Source: Zoogloea sp.
GTDB lineage: Bacteria > Pseudomonadota > Gammaproteobacteria > Burkholderiales > Rhodocyclaceae
Length of the DNA stretch: 57,335 bases
NCBI GenBank assembly: GCA_016720685.1
Contig: JADKKC010000018.1
Coordinates: 1 to 57,335, forward strand
Direction: 5' to 3'
In this document: positions 41,178 to 52,212 of the stretch, piece by piece
Layout: every line of letters starts with the position of its first letter
Position numbering within the stretch: position 1 is the first letter of the stretch
The notes under the pieces: generated by a model
Told to the model about the DNA's origin: nothing
What the model saw: the letters and a program-made list of their open reading frames with translations, nothing else
Databases searched by the model: none
Position numbers and translations under genes: made by a program

Positions 41178-44100
41178 TCAGGCGAATTCGGACTTAAACT
41201 CGGCGGCAGCCCGGGGCTTGATCCACTTCACCAGCAGCTCGGCCATTTGCTCCAGGTCCATGGGCTTGGCCAGCACGTCGTTGGCGCCGGATGCGCGGGC
41301 CAGCGCCTGCTGTTCGTCGCGCACCCCCGCGGTAAAGGCGATCACCGGCAGGTCGAGCAGGCCCAGTTCGCCGCGGATCAGCCGGGCGGCGGTAAGGCCG
41401 TCCATCACCGGCATCTGCACGTCCATCAGTACCGCGTCGAAGCCCTCGGGCCGGGTCTTGAGAAGTTGCACCGCCTGCTGGCCGTCGGCGGCCAGGGTGG
41501 CGGTGGCGCCTTCGAGCGCCAGTGCGCGCTCGACCAGATCGCGGTTCATGGCGCTGTCGTCCACCACCAGCAGGTGCGCCCCCACCAGGCGCGGCCCCGA
41601 CGAGGGCTTTGGCGGCCTGGCGGCCGGCGCTTCCGTCTCGCCCAGCGCGCCGCGCTGGAAGGGCAGCTCGAACCAGAAAACACTGCCCTCGCCCACCCGG
41701 CTTTCGGCGCCGATCTCGCCGCCCATCAACTCCACCAGGCGTTTGCAGATGGACAGGCCCAGGCCCGTGCCGCCAAAGCGGCGGCCAATGCCCGCGTCCG
41801 CCTGGGTGAAGGGCGCAAACAGGCGTGACAGCGCCTCGGGCGTGATGCCGATGCCGCTGTCGTGCACCTCGAAGCGCAGCCTCAGGGCGCCCTCGCCGGT
41901 TTCGCGCGCCAATACACGCAGCACCACCTCGCCCGCTTCGGTGAATTTGATGGCGTTGCCGGTGAGGTTGAACAACACCTGTTCGAGGCGCAGCCGGTCG
42001 CCGATCAGCAAGCCGGGCGACACGGCGGGCACCTCGATGCCGAGCGCCAGCCCCTTGGACCTTGCGGCCTGCCCCATCAGGCTGTCGAGGTTGGCCAGCA
42101 GCGGGGCCAGATCAAAGGGCCGGGGCTCGATGCGTAGCTGGCCCGCCTCGATCTTGGACAGATCGAGCACGTCGTTGAGGATGGCGAGCAGCGACTGGCC
42201 CGCGGTGCGGATGCGCTCGACCATTTCGCGCTGGTTCGGGGCCAGCGGCTCGCGCTCCAGCACCTGGGCCAGGCCGAGCACGGCGTTCATCGGCGTGCGT
42301 ATCTCGTGGCTCATGTGGGCCAGAAACTCGCTCTTGGCGGCGTTGGCGGCCTCGGCGGCATCGTAGACCTGGCGCAGGTCGTGCTCGTAACGCTTGCGTT
42401 CGCTGATGTCGCGGGCCACGCCAAGGATTTCGACAAAGCCACCGTCGGTGCTGAGCAGCGGGCTGGCAGTGACGTCGGTCCAGACCGTGGAGCCATCCCC
42501 TGCAGCGCTGCTCCATTTCGCCGCGGAAGGCCGCCAGCGGACGCCCGGCCTCCAGATCGGCGCGCAGGCCTTCAAAATAGGCTTCGGCAATGGCGAGGGA
42601 ATCCGGCATGAGCACGTCGGCCATGCTTTGCTGCAGGGCTTCCTCCGGGGTGACGCCGCGGAGCTTTTCAACGGAGGGGCTGACGTAGGAATAGCGGCCG
42701 AAGAGGTCCATCGTCATGATCACGTCGATGGCGTTGTCCGCCAGCAGGCGGTGGCGCATCTCGCTGATCTGCAGGCGCTCCTCGATCTGCCTGCGCGCCG
42801 TGATGTCCTCGACGATGAACAGGTAACGCGGCGCCTCTTCGGCCTCTACCCGCACCGGCGCGCAGGTTACGCTGGCCCACACCACCGAGCCGTCGGGGTG
42901 CAGGTAGCGCTTGTTCAGGCGGTAGCCTGAGATCTGGCCGGACTTGAGCCGGGCAATGTTGTCGGTGCTCTCGCCAATGTCGTCAGGGTGAGTGGCTTCC
43001 AGTGCGTCGAACCCGGCCAGCTCGGCCGGCGTGCGGCCGACGATTTCCGCGAAGCGCAGGTTGGTCTCCATGATCCGGCCGCTGCGCGAATCCATCAGGG
43101 CCACGCCCAGCGGCGCCTGTTCAAAGATCACACGAAAGCGCGCTTCGGCGGCCCGCTGGGCCTGCAGCGCGGCAAGTTCCTGCCGCTGGCGGCCGCGCCG
43201 CCACAGCAGGTAGCCGCCCGAATAGGACAGCAACAGCCCGAGCCCCATGACCACCGCCGTGGCCCACGACATGGTGCGCAGGCCCACATAGGCCTCCAGT
43301 TCGTCGATCTCGGCAATCATCAGCCAGGGCGTGCCGGCCACGGCAGCGGCATAGGCGAGCACCGGAACGCGTCGATAATCGCGCCCGCCCTCGATGATGC
43401 CGCGCTCCCCGCGGGCCGCCCTGGCCGCAGGCATGTCGGGCGTGCTCAAGGGAAGGCTGAGGGTGAGCGCCGCGTCGCGCTTGAAGCGCAGCGGTGTCAG
43501 GAAACGGACTCCCTCCCCGTCACGCCGGACCAGGTAGGTCTCGGCCGTGCGGGTGGGCACCGGCCAGGATTCGACCAGGTTGTCCAGCGCCAGGTCTGCC
43601 CGCCAGGTTACGTAGGCCACCCCCAACGGCACCATGTCGGGCGACCCGATGGGCGCCAGCACGCCGTATTGCACCTTGCCGCTGGCGTCGCGATGCAGAT
43701 CGACGAGTTCGACCCGGGGCCGCTTCAGGATGTCGCGGATCAGCGCGGCGTGGTCCCGAACGTCGGCGTCGCCGACGACGAAGGCCGGATTTGCCCCGGC
43801 ATCGACCACCGCCAGCCCGGCCCAGCCCCGCGCCTTGGCCATGGCCTCCATCAGGCTCTTCATCCGCGCCAGGCTCACATCGTCCCGGCGTCCGCCCTTC
43901 GACCACTGGTCAAACAGCACTTCGAGCTGGGAGTGCCCGAAAAAGGCCAGGTCGGCATCGATCCGGGCCTCGCCAAGCCAGGCCTCGACCTGCTGGCGCT
44001 TCTGCTCGGTGATCACCGCCAGGGTGCGGTGGGTTTCGCGGCGGATCTCCTCGCTCAGGTAGCGATAGCCCACGACGCCCAGCGCGCCGATCACGAGTGA

Positions 44101-44193
44101 TATGGCAAGCAGCGGCAGCACGAAGCGCAGCCACTGGCGACGGGTGCTGCCGGTGGGCCTCGCGGGAGATTGGGGGGCGATGGCGGTGGTCAT
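41178..44193 (-). CDS. Hybrid sensor histidine kinase (sensor-PAS-PAS-PAS-HisKA-HATPase-REC), one frameshift
   Basis: About 1004 aa if read through. Start MTTAIAPQSPARPTGSTRRQ; membrane helix LRFVLPLLAISLVIGALGVV; large periplasmic sensor about 50-325 (Cache-like); second helix MSWATAVVMGLGLLLSYSGG; then PAS domains (FEQAPLGVALMDSRSGRIME; RYSYVSPSVEKLRGVTPEEA). The frame breaks at a run of four C (42497-42500): one extra base; removing it gives EQRCRDGSTVWTDVTASPLL and continuous sequence. Then HMSHEIRTPMNAVLGLAQ with the phospho-His, ATPase GTGLGLSICKRLVELMGG, and receiver LLVVDDSAMNRDLVERALAL with Asp in VLMDVQMPVMDGL. Probable sequence error rather than a dead gene. Signal unknown. Confidence 0.82.
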
Positions 44194-44242
44194 GGTTGCA
44201 GATGTGACGGGGGGCGTGAGGGTGATCGCGGCTTGCAAGGCC

Positions 44243-46425
44243 TCAATCCTGAAATCCGGTTTGCGCATCGAGTTGCAGGCTGCCACGAGCGCGCGCCTTG
44301 TCGATTTTCATGGCGGCCACATAGGGGCTGACACGGGGCGCCGATTCGGGCACGAACAGCGTCAGCTCGTCGCGCACGCGGGTGAGCGCGACGTAAAAAC
44401 GGTTGCTTTCTTCGGCGGGGTTACAGCCTGTCATCGGAAAGGCGCCGTCTTCGAGGAAGGGCAACATCACGGACTCGAACTCCTGCCCCTTGGCGGCCTC
44501 GACGGTGCACAGCAGCACGGTGGCGGACGCCCGCAGCCGGGATGCCTTTACCTCGGCCTTTCGCAGCCAGCCGGCAAAATCCCGCAGCGACATGGCGTTG
44601 CGGCGCGATGCGTCGATGAAACCGTCGATCGACCTTGCAACCATGGCCGCCGTGCTCGGCGCGATGAAAAGCTGCCGGGCCACGCTTTTCAGCGCCAACA
44701 GGCCAACCGCCCGCTCCAGCAAGGCATGGGCGGGCTCGTCCGCGGGGCCGCGCGGAGCATCGCCAGGGTGCGCTCGAGGCGTACCCGGGCGCTGCGCTGG
44801 GCGGGGGTTTCGTCGACAGTTTCGGATTCGGCGCGGCGAATGTTCGCCAGCGCGTTGGCTTCGTGGTGACGGCCGCTTTTTCGAAGCTGGGCGAGCTTTT
44901 CGAGAAAGTGGAATTCACTCTCCAGCTCCTCGTCGCCCGACATCCCGGCCGCTTTTTTATCGGCGCGGGTTTGCGGCTTGAGCAGCTTGCCCTTCAAAAA
45001 CGCATCGAACAGTTCGGGCTGGGCCGCCGCCGTCTTCAGCGCGTCATCGTCGCGCCGGTCGGCGCCCCATTCAAACTGCTGCCAGAACAGCAAGGCCTGC
45101 AAAACCTGGAGGCGCTTTTCAACGCCGGGAATCGACTCGTAGTCTTCCAGCGCAAAGGCGATCACGCCGCGCAGCATGAGAATCTCGGAGCGGAGCAGGT
45201 AGCTTTCCAGCCCCTCCACCCGCCAGCCGATGCCGGCTTCCAGCAGGGCGTTCTCGATATGGATCGACTGGTAGGGCGCCCGCAGGATGACCGCGCAGGC
45301 ATCTGGCCGCCCGCCCCGCCGGGTCCAGTCAAGGATGCAGGCGGCCACGCGCCCGGCCCCGTCGCGCTGGGTGGCGTAGGTTTCAAGCTGGAGGCGGGTC
45401 TCGTGACGGCGGCCGGAAACAACTTCCTTGTCCTTCAGCGCGGCGGTGGCCAGCGCCATGACCGGGCCATGACGGTAGGTGCGGGTCAGCGGCAGGGATT
45501 CCACGCTGCGCCAACCCTGGCCAAAGCGGGTGCGGATGAAGTTCACATCGGCGCCGGCCCAGCGATGAATCACCTGATCGAAGTCGCCCGCGCCGGTAAA
45601 AAACGCATTGCCCCGGGCCAGCAGGTGCTCGAGCACCGCGTAGCTTGCCGGGTTCATGTCCTGGAGTTCGTCGACCACCACGATGCGGAAGGCCGGCAGC
45701 TCGATCGCGCAATCCTCGCTGGTCAGCATGCAGGCAAGATCGTAGGTCGCATCAAACCCGGCCCGCCAGCGCGGCGCGTCGCCGTAGCCGGCGCGCTCGG
45801 CTTCCATCAGGCAGTAGAGCAAAAAAACGCTCTCCGGCAGGTCGAGAAACCCGGCGCGCTCCTCGATGCTTTCGCCGTCCTCGACGCCCGGCTTGACCAG
45901 CCGCGCCTTGAGTTGCCCGGCAAGGGTCAGAAACTCGAAGATCTGGTCGTTGTGCTCGGGCAGCCAGAGCTCGCGCGGCGTTCTGCGCATCGAGTTTTCC
46001 AGCTGGAGCTTTCTCACCGCGGCACGCACATGGGGCGCAACCGCATCGTGCGACGCAAGGAATGGCGCCTGCCCGCCCTCGAAAGCGCCCAGAACCTGCT
46101 GCGCGAATTCTTCGAAGGTGGTGCACCGGATGCGGCGGGCGAGCTTTTCATCCAGGCCGATCTCGACGAGCCGCGCCTTGAGCACGCGCGCCGCCTCCCC
46201 CGAAAACGTCAGCGCAATGATGCTCTCGGGCCACACGCCACGGGTTACCGATTCGGCGATCCGCAGCGCCAGCGTGGTGGTTTTGGCCGCCCCCGCGTTG
46301 GCAATTGCAATCACGTGGCGGGCCCGGCATGTCTGGATGTTGCGCTGCTCGTCGGTAGGAATGATGCCCGCAGGTGTAAATAGCGGCTCGGAAGACGGGC
46401 TTGGCGACGTCGGAGGTCTGGTCAT
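44243..46425 (-). CDS. UvrD/Rep-type superfamily 1 helicase, one frameshift
   Basis: About 727 aa if read through. Q-motif PTDEQRNIQT; Walker A-like IANAGAAKTTTLALRI (K48), where Ala replaces the Gly normally before Lys; motif Ia IIALTFSGEAARVLKARLVE; Walker B FRIVVVDELQDMNPASYAVL; motif III TGAGDFDQVIHRWAGA; motif IV PLTRTYRHGPVMALA; C-terminal AAKGQEFESVMLPF and RFYVALTRVRDELTLFVPES. Near 44744-44747 one G is missing from a run; restoring it joins MLRAAP to ADEPAHALLERAVGLLALKS. Probable 3'-5' DNA helicase for repair or recombination. No nuclease or RecB-like domain. Confidence 0.82.
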
Positions 46426-46707
46426 GCGTGGCTGGACTGGGTACGGCGTGATGAATACAACTTTGTAGGTAGAACAGTTTCAGCGGCGCATTTTAGCAGG
46501 CTGTCAAAAACCTCTCGCATTCCTCTCGCACCCTCTCCCTTTCCCAGCCAGCCCGGCGCCCGCTCAGGCAGGTGCGGCAGCGGTACAAATCCACCCGCTG
46601 AAACCCCGATCCACGCGCCCCAGCCTGCGGGCCAGCTTCTGAAGCAGGGTGTGTCAGGGGCTTTCTGTGCCAAACTTTGCGCCGTTTTTCGATTCCAGAG
46701 CCGCACC

Positions 46708-47745
46708 ATGACCAGCCCGCTCTCCATCCCCCGCCCGCCAATCCGCGCAACCATCCTCACCGGCTTTCTCGGGGCCGGCAAGACAACGCTGCTCAACCGC
46801 TACCTCGCCAGTGCGCCGGCAAGACGGGTCGCGGTGCTCGAAAACGAGTTCGGCGCGGTAGGCATCGACGGCGGCCTGATCGCCGGCTCGCCGGCGGTCG
46901 AGGTGGTCGAGCTGACCAATGGCTGCATCTGCTGCAGCGTGCGCGGCGAGCTGGGCCAGGCGCTGGCCGACCTGGCCGACCGGCGCGACCGCGGCGAGCT
47001 GGATTTTGACCAGCTGGTGCTCGAAACCACCGGCCTCGCCGACCCGGCGCCGGTCGCCCAGGCCTTCTTTACCGAAGAGGGCGTGAGCAGCCGCTACGAG
47101 CTGGACGGCATCCTCACCGTTGTCGACGCCGTGCACGCCGCCCGCCAGCTCGACGAAAACCGCGTCGCCGCCGCCCAGATCGGCTTTGCCGACCGCGTGC
47201 TGATCACCAAGGCAGAACTCGTCGATGCCGACACGCTCAGCGCGCTGGAAGCCCGCCTGCGGCGCATCAACCTGCGCGTGCCGCTGATGCCGGTGCCCCT
47301 GGATGCCGCGGAGATCGCCGCGCTGTTTGCGCTGGATGCCTTCGTGCTCAGCGACGTGATTGAACACAGCCCGGGCTTCCTGAGCGCCTCGGCCCCCAGC
47401 GGCCTCAGCCGCGGCGGCGGCCGGCATGCCGCCTTCGTGCGCCACGACGACGACATCGCCTCGCTGGTGCTGCACCACGCGGGCGACGTGGACGCCGGCC
47501 TGCTGGGCAGCTTCGTCGAAGAACTGCTGCTCAACAACGGCAACGACATGCTGCGCTACAAGGGCGTGCTGGCCGTGCGCGAGGAAGAGCGGCGGCTGGT
47601 TTTCCAGGGCGTGCACCGCATCACCGGCTTCGATTACGGCCGGCCCTGGGCGCCGGGCGAAACCCGCGACACCACCATCGTGATCATCGGTCGCCGCCTC
47701 GACCAGGACGCCATTTCCGCCGCCTTCCGGCTCGCCTGCCGCTGA
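46708..47745 (+). CDS. COG0523 (CobW/YjiA/ZNG-type) metal-chaperone GTPase
   Basis: 345 aa. Walker A GFLGAGKTTLLN (19-30), switch ENEFGAVGIDGGLI, the CxCC motif C73-I-C75-C76 that binds metal, GTPase ETTGLADPAPVAQAF, and VDAVHAARQL. C-terminal CobW_C domain DMLRYKGVLAVREEERRLVF then QGVHRITGFDYGRPW. ATG chosen at MTSPLSIPRPP; the upstream extension lacks family similarity. Delivers zinc or cobalt to client enzymes. Not linked to the chelatase operon 29 kb away. Confidence 0.9.
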   Translation: MTSPLSIPRPPIRATILTGFLGAGKTTLLNRYLASAPARRVAVLENEFGAVGIDGGLIAGSPAVEVVELTNGCICCSVRGELGQALADLADRRDRGELDFDQLVLETTGLADPAPVAQAFFTEEGVSSRYELDGILTVVDAVHAARQLDENRVAAAQIGFADRVLITKAELVDADTLSALEARLRRINLRVPLMPVPLDAAEIAALFALDAFVLSDVIEHSPGFLSASAPSGLSRGGGRHAAFVRHDDDIASLVLHHAGDVDAGLLGSFVEELLLNNGNDMLRYKGVLAVREEERRLVFQGVHRITGFDYGRPWAPGETRDTTIVIIGRRLDQDAISAAFRLACR

Positions 47746-47888
47746 GCACCGCCGAAAGCGCGGCGAACAATCGCCTCGCCCAACGGGAAAGCGCGTCGCC
47801 TGTGGTATTTTTGCGCCCTGTTTTGCGATCCTCCCCGCGCCCGCCCGGGCGCCTGTAACCTCGGCAGCCCCGAGCTGCCTGCTGCACG

Positions 47889-50252
47889 ATGAACGACACC
47901 CCCGATCTCTTCGATTCCCTGCCGCCCGAAGTTCCCGGCGCGGCCGAACCGCCTCCGCCCCCGCCGCCCACCTTGCTCATGGGCAGCGACGACGCCCTGC
48001 CCCTCGACCTCTACGCCGAACGGGCCTACCTCGCCTACGCCATGAGCGTGGTCAAGGCCCGCGCCCTGCCCCAGGTCGAAGACGGCATGAAACCGGTGCA
48101 GCGCCGCATCCTCTTCGCGATGAGCGAGATGCGCCTCTCGCCGGGCTCCAAGCATGTCAAGTCAGCCCGCGTGGTGGGCGACGTGATCGGTAAATACCAC
48201 CCCCACGGCGACTCCAGCGTGTACGACGCGATGGTGCGCGTGGCCCAGGATTTCTCGCTGCGCTACCCGCTGGTGGACGGCCAGGGCAACTTCGGCTCCC
48301 GCGACGGCGACTCGGCCGCGGCGATGCGTTACACCGAATGCCGCCTGACGCCGATCGCCGAGCTGCTGCTCTCCGAGATCGACCGCGGCACCGTGGATTT
48401 CCGCCCCAACTACGACGGCGCCTTTGAAGAGCCGCAACTGCTGCCGGCCCGCCTGCCCTTCGTGCTCCTCAACGGCGCCTCGGGCATCGCCGTCGGCATG
48501 GCCACCGAAATCCCGTCCCACAACCTGCGCGAAGTGGCCGCCGCCGCCATCCACGCCATCGAAAACCCCGCCGCCACCGTGCCCGACCTGATGGCGCACA
48601 TCGCCGGGCCGGACTTCCCCGGCGGCGGCCAGATCATTTCGCCCAAGGCCGACATCCGCCAGGCCTACGAAACCGGCCGCGGCAGCCTCAAGCTGCGCGC
48701 CCGCTGGGTGATCGAGGATCTCGCCCGCGGCCAGTGGCAGCTGGTTGTCAACGAACTGCCCCAAGGCGTCTCGGCACAAAAGGTGTTGTTCGAGATCGAA
48801 ACCCTCACCAATCCGCAGCCCAAGACCGGCAAGAAATCCATCGACCCGGACCAGGCCCAGATCAAGGCCCTGATGCTCGGCGCCCTCGACCGGGTGCGCG
48901 ACGAATCCGGCAAGGATGCCCCGGTGCGCCTCGTCTTCGAGCCCAAGAGCCGCAACCAGGACGTGGCCGAATTTGCCAACCTGCTGCTCAGCCACACCAG
49001 CCTCGAAAGCTCCTCGTCGATCAACATGGTGATGATCGGCCTCGACGGCCGGCCGGGGCAGAAGAACCTCGCCGACGTGCTCCACGAGTGGGGCCGCTTC
49101 CGGCTCGCCACGGTGCGCCGGCGCACGGCCCACCGCCTCGGCCAGGTGAACGATCGCATCCATATTCTCGAAGGCCGGCACATCGTCTTCCTGAACATCG
49201 ACGAGGTGATCCGCACCATCCGCGAATCGGACGAGCCCAAGCCGGCGCTGATCGCACGCTTCGAACTCTCGGACCGGCAGGCCGAGGACATCCTCGAAAT
49301 CCGCCTGCGCCAGCTGGCCCGCCTCGAAGGCATCAAGATCGAACGCGAGCTGGCCGAGCTGCGCGGTGAAAAAACCGAACTCGAAGCCCTGCTCGGCGAC
49401 GAAGGCAAGCTGAAGAAGCTGGTGATCAAGGAAATCCGCGCCGACGCCGCCAAATACGGCGACGAGCGCCGCACCCTGGTGGAAGAAGCCGCCCGTGCCG
49501 GCGTCACCCAGACGGTGGTGGACGAAGCCGTCACCGTGATCGTCTCCGAAAAGGGCTGGGTGCGCTGCCGCAACGGCCACGGCCTCGACCTGGCCAACAT
49601 TGCCTTCAAGGATGGCGACCACCTCGGCGTGGCCTTCGAGTGCCGCACCATCGATGCGCTCATTGCCATCACCGATGGCGGCCGCGCCCTGACGGTGGCG
49701 GTATCCACGCTGCCCGACGGCCGCGGCAACGGCGCGCCGCTGGCCTCGTTTGTGGAGCTGCCCAGCGGCAGCAAGATCGCCCACGTGCTCGCCGGCCCCG
49801 CCGACAAGCGCGTGCTGCTGGCCAGCACCAACGGCTACGGCTTTGTGTGCCGCCTTGGCGACCTGACCGCCACCAAGCGCGCCGGCAAGCAGTTCATCAC
49901 GCTGGACGCCGGCGGCAAGCTGCTCGCACCGGTGCTTTTCGACGACGCCGAAGGCCTGCACCTGGCCGCGCTGTCATCGTCCGACCGCCTCCTGGTCTTC
50001 CCGCTCGACCAGGTGAAAGAGCTTTCCGGTGGCGGCCGCGGTGTCACCCTCATCGGCCTCGACGACGGCGAACAGCTCGCCGCCGCCTGCGTGGCCCGCG
50101 AGGCTATCACCCTGCTCGCCAACACCCGCGGCGGCAAGGCGGTCGAAACCACCCTGTCGCCACGCGACTGGCAGGACTTCATCGGCAAGCGCGCCAGAAA
50201 GGGCAAGCAGGCGCCGGGCCGCTCCCAGGCCAGCGGCCTGCGGGGCACCTGA
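47889..50252 (+). CDS. parC: DNA topoisomerase IV subunit A
   Basis: 787 aa, complete. Winged-helix breakage domain with KPVQRRILFAMSEM and the quinolone-region KYHPHGDSSVYDAMVRVAQD (Ser and Asp where E. coli ParC has S80 and E84); catalytic Tyr in AAMRYTECRLTPIAELLLSE; C-terminal beta-pinwheel blades (GWVRCRNGHGLDLANIAFKD; LASTNGYGFVCRLGDLTATK). Works with ParE, not in the window, to decatenate chromosomes. The poly-Pro N-terminus (PPPPPPP at 22-28) is an extension. Followed by a bidirectional terminator. Confidence 0.95.
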   Translation: MNDTPDLFDSLPPEVPGAAEPPPPPPPTLLMGSDDALPLDLYAERAYLAYAMSVVKARALPQVEDGMKPVQRRILFAMSEMRLSPGSKHVKSARVVGDVIGKYHPHGDSSVYDAMVRVAQDFSLRYPLVDGQGNFGSRDGDSAAAMRYTECRLTPIAELLLSEIDRGTVDFRPNYDGAFEEPQLLPARLPFVLLNGASGIAVGMATEIPSHNLREVAAAAIHAIENPAATVPDLMAHIAGPDFPGGGQIISPKADIRQAYETGRGSLKLRARWVIEDLARGQWQLVVNELPQGVSAQKVLFEIETLTNPQPKTGKKSIDPDQAQIKALMLGALDRVRDESGKDAPVRLVFEPKSRNQDVAEFANLLLSHTSLESSSSINMVMIGLDGRPGQKNLADVLHEWGRFRLATVRRRTAHRLGQVNDRIHILEGRHIVFLNIDEVIRTIRESDEPKPALIARFELSDRQAEDILEIRLRQLARLEGIKIERELAELRGEKTELEALLGDEGKLKKLVIKEIRADAAKYGDERRTLVEEAARAGVTQTVVDEAVTVIVSEKGWVRCRNGHGLDLANIAFKDGDHLGVAFECRTIDALIAITDGGRALTVAVSTLPDGRGNGAPLASFVELPSGSKIAHVLAGPADKRVLLASTNGYGFVCRLGDLTATKRAGKQFITLDAGGKLLAPVLFDDAEGLHLAALSSSDRLLVFPLDQVKELSGGGRGVTLIGLDDGEQLAAACVAREAITLLANTRGGKAVETTLSPRDWQDFIGKRARKGKQAPGRSQASGLRGT

Positions 50253-50280
50253 TCGGCATCGGCCAAGGGGTTCGCCCGCG

Positions 50281-50320
50281 AAAAAACGGCAACAATGACG
50301 GGTTCATTGTTGCCGTTTTT
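50281..50320. terminator. Bidirectional hairpin terminator between parC and a kinase gene
   Basis: AACGGCAACAATGA pairs perfectly with TCATTGTTGCCGTT around CGGGT, with A6 on the left and T5 on the right, so it can stop both convergent transcripts. Confidence 0.88.
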
Positions 50321-50339
50321 GCATTTAAACCCGCCCGCT

Positions 50340-52005
50340 TCAGTCGAGCGGCAGGCTCACCACGAACTCGCTGCCCTTGCCCACCTCTGAGCTCGCCCGC
50401 ACGTCGCCGCCCATCAGCCCGACCAGATCCTTCACAAGCGCCAGGCCCAGACCGGTTCCCTGGTGGCGACGGGTCAGGAAACTCTCCACCTGCCGAAAGC
50501 GCTCGAAAATGTGGGGCAGCATGTCGTCCGGAATGCCGCAACCGCTATCGGAAACCGCAATCTCCAGCATGCGGCCGGCACGCCTGGCACACAGCGCGAT
50601 CTCGCCGTTGTCGGTGAACTTGATCGCATTGCTAAGCAGGTTGTTCAGCAGCTGGGCAACCCGGGTGCTGTCGCAAAGCAGCGTATCGGGCAGATCCGGC
50701 GCCAGATCCAGCGTGAGCGTCAGCCCCTTTTGGGCCGCCGACGGGTCATGGTCGCGAACGATTTTTTCGAGCAGTGGCACAAGCGGCTCCGGCGTGCGCT
50801 GGAGTTCCAGCTTGCCGGACTCGATCTTGGCCAGATCGAGGATCGAATCGACCAGTTCCAGCAAATGCTGGCTGCTCTCCAGCACGATCCCGGCAAACTC
50901 CCGGTTCTCTTCGCTGGACGACTCCTGCAGCAACTCGGCGTAGCCCATGATGCCGTTGAGCGGCGTACGCAGTTCGTGGGACATGGAGGCCAGGAATTCG
51001 GATTTCATGCGGTTCGCCGAATCCGCCCTGACCTGGCTTTCACGCAGGGCCTGCATGATGTGGAACTGTCCGTTCAGCAGCCGGATGGCGATGGCGCCGA
51101 ACAGCAACACCATCAGGCTCGTCGCCCCCGCAAAGATCATGTAGCCCAGGCGCCGCTCGCGGTAGTCCGCCAGGGCGGCATCGTCCTGCACGCCAACGGT
51201 CACCAGCAAGGGATACTCGGCAAGCACGCGATAGCTGTAGAAACGCGGCTTCCCGTCGGCAACGGCGGTGAATCGAAGGCTGCCGTCAGGCCTGTTTTGG
51301 GCGGCGGCGTATTTCAGCAGCGGGCTCTTCGAAACATTCTGGCCCACGGTCTTATCGTCGCCGGCCTGCACGAAGCCATCGAGCCGATCAGCGACACCAC
51401 ACCGCCGACGCCAAGGTCCACGCCGCTGTAGAAATCCGAAAAATAAAACGGATCGACGGAAATCACGACAACGCCGCCAAAGCTGCCGTCGGGTTTGTTG
51501 ATGCGGCGGGTCATCTGGATGGACCATTTGCCCGACGCGCGGCCCAGAATAGGTTTGCTGATGAAGAGCGTGTTGGTGTCTTTCTCCGTGTAAACCCGGA
51601 AGTGCTCCCGGTCCGACAGGTCGACCCGCTTGTGGTTGGGCAGGTTGCTCAGCACGTGGATGCCATGCTCGTCGATCACCCCGAGCTGGTTGAAGATGCT
51701 GCTGATGATCATGCCTTCGCGCACGTATTCGGCGATGTTAACCTTGTCGCCATACCGCTCGTACTGGAACTTCAGGAACAGCAGAGCCTGGTCGACGCTC
51801 TTGATCGTCCGGATCGTGTGCTCCTCGAAGGCTCGGGCAAGGTTGAGGGTTTCGGTGTTGATGGAGCGGATCACCTGTCCTCTTCCGCCTTGGCCTTGTA
51901 CAGCACGCCCCCAGACAAGAACGATCGGCAGCAGCATAGAAGCACCAACGGCAGGAAAGAGCGCTGGCGCGCACCGGGCGAGCTGGAACTGGCGGACGAA
52001 AACAT
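50340..52005 (-). CDS. Membrane sensor histidine kinase with periplasmic Cache-type sensor, several frameshifts
   Basis: About 550 aa if read through. Start MFSSASSSSPGARQRSFLPL (ATG at 52005); a membrane helix and LYKAKAEEDR appear only after two or three one-base shifts between 51870 and 51950. The sensor (about 45-280) contains VIDEHGIHVLSNLPNHKRVD and ISKPILGRASGKWSIQMTRR. Another base is missing near 51379 (TCGATGG for TCGGATGG) between VVSLIGS and DGFVQAGDDKTVGQ. Second helix LGYMIFAGATSLMVLLFGAI; HisKA SMSHELRTPLNGIMGYAELL; HATPase RRHQGTGLGLALVKDLVGLM. No receiver. The kinase core is well kept, so the shifts may be sequence errors. Confidence 0.75.
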
Positions 52006-52212
52006 GGAAAGGTGACGTAAAGGATGCCGAACTAGGATAGTGAAGTCGTGAGCTATCGGGGATTAACGTCCGGACGGCCGGAGCCGCCGCTCAGCATTAA
52101 TCACTACTTCATTTTCGGGGCAAGCTGCCGTAGTTAACGGCTGAGCGGCGAACTGTAAGGCTGACGCTGTCACCAGAACAATCTGCCCCGTCCAGGACGA
52201 GTCCAGCCACCC

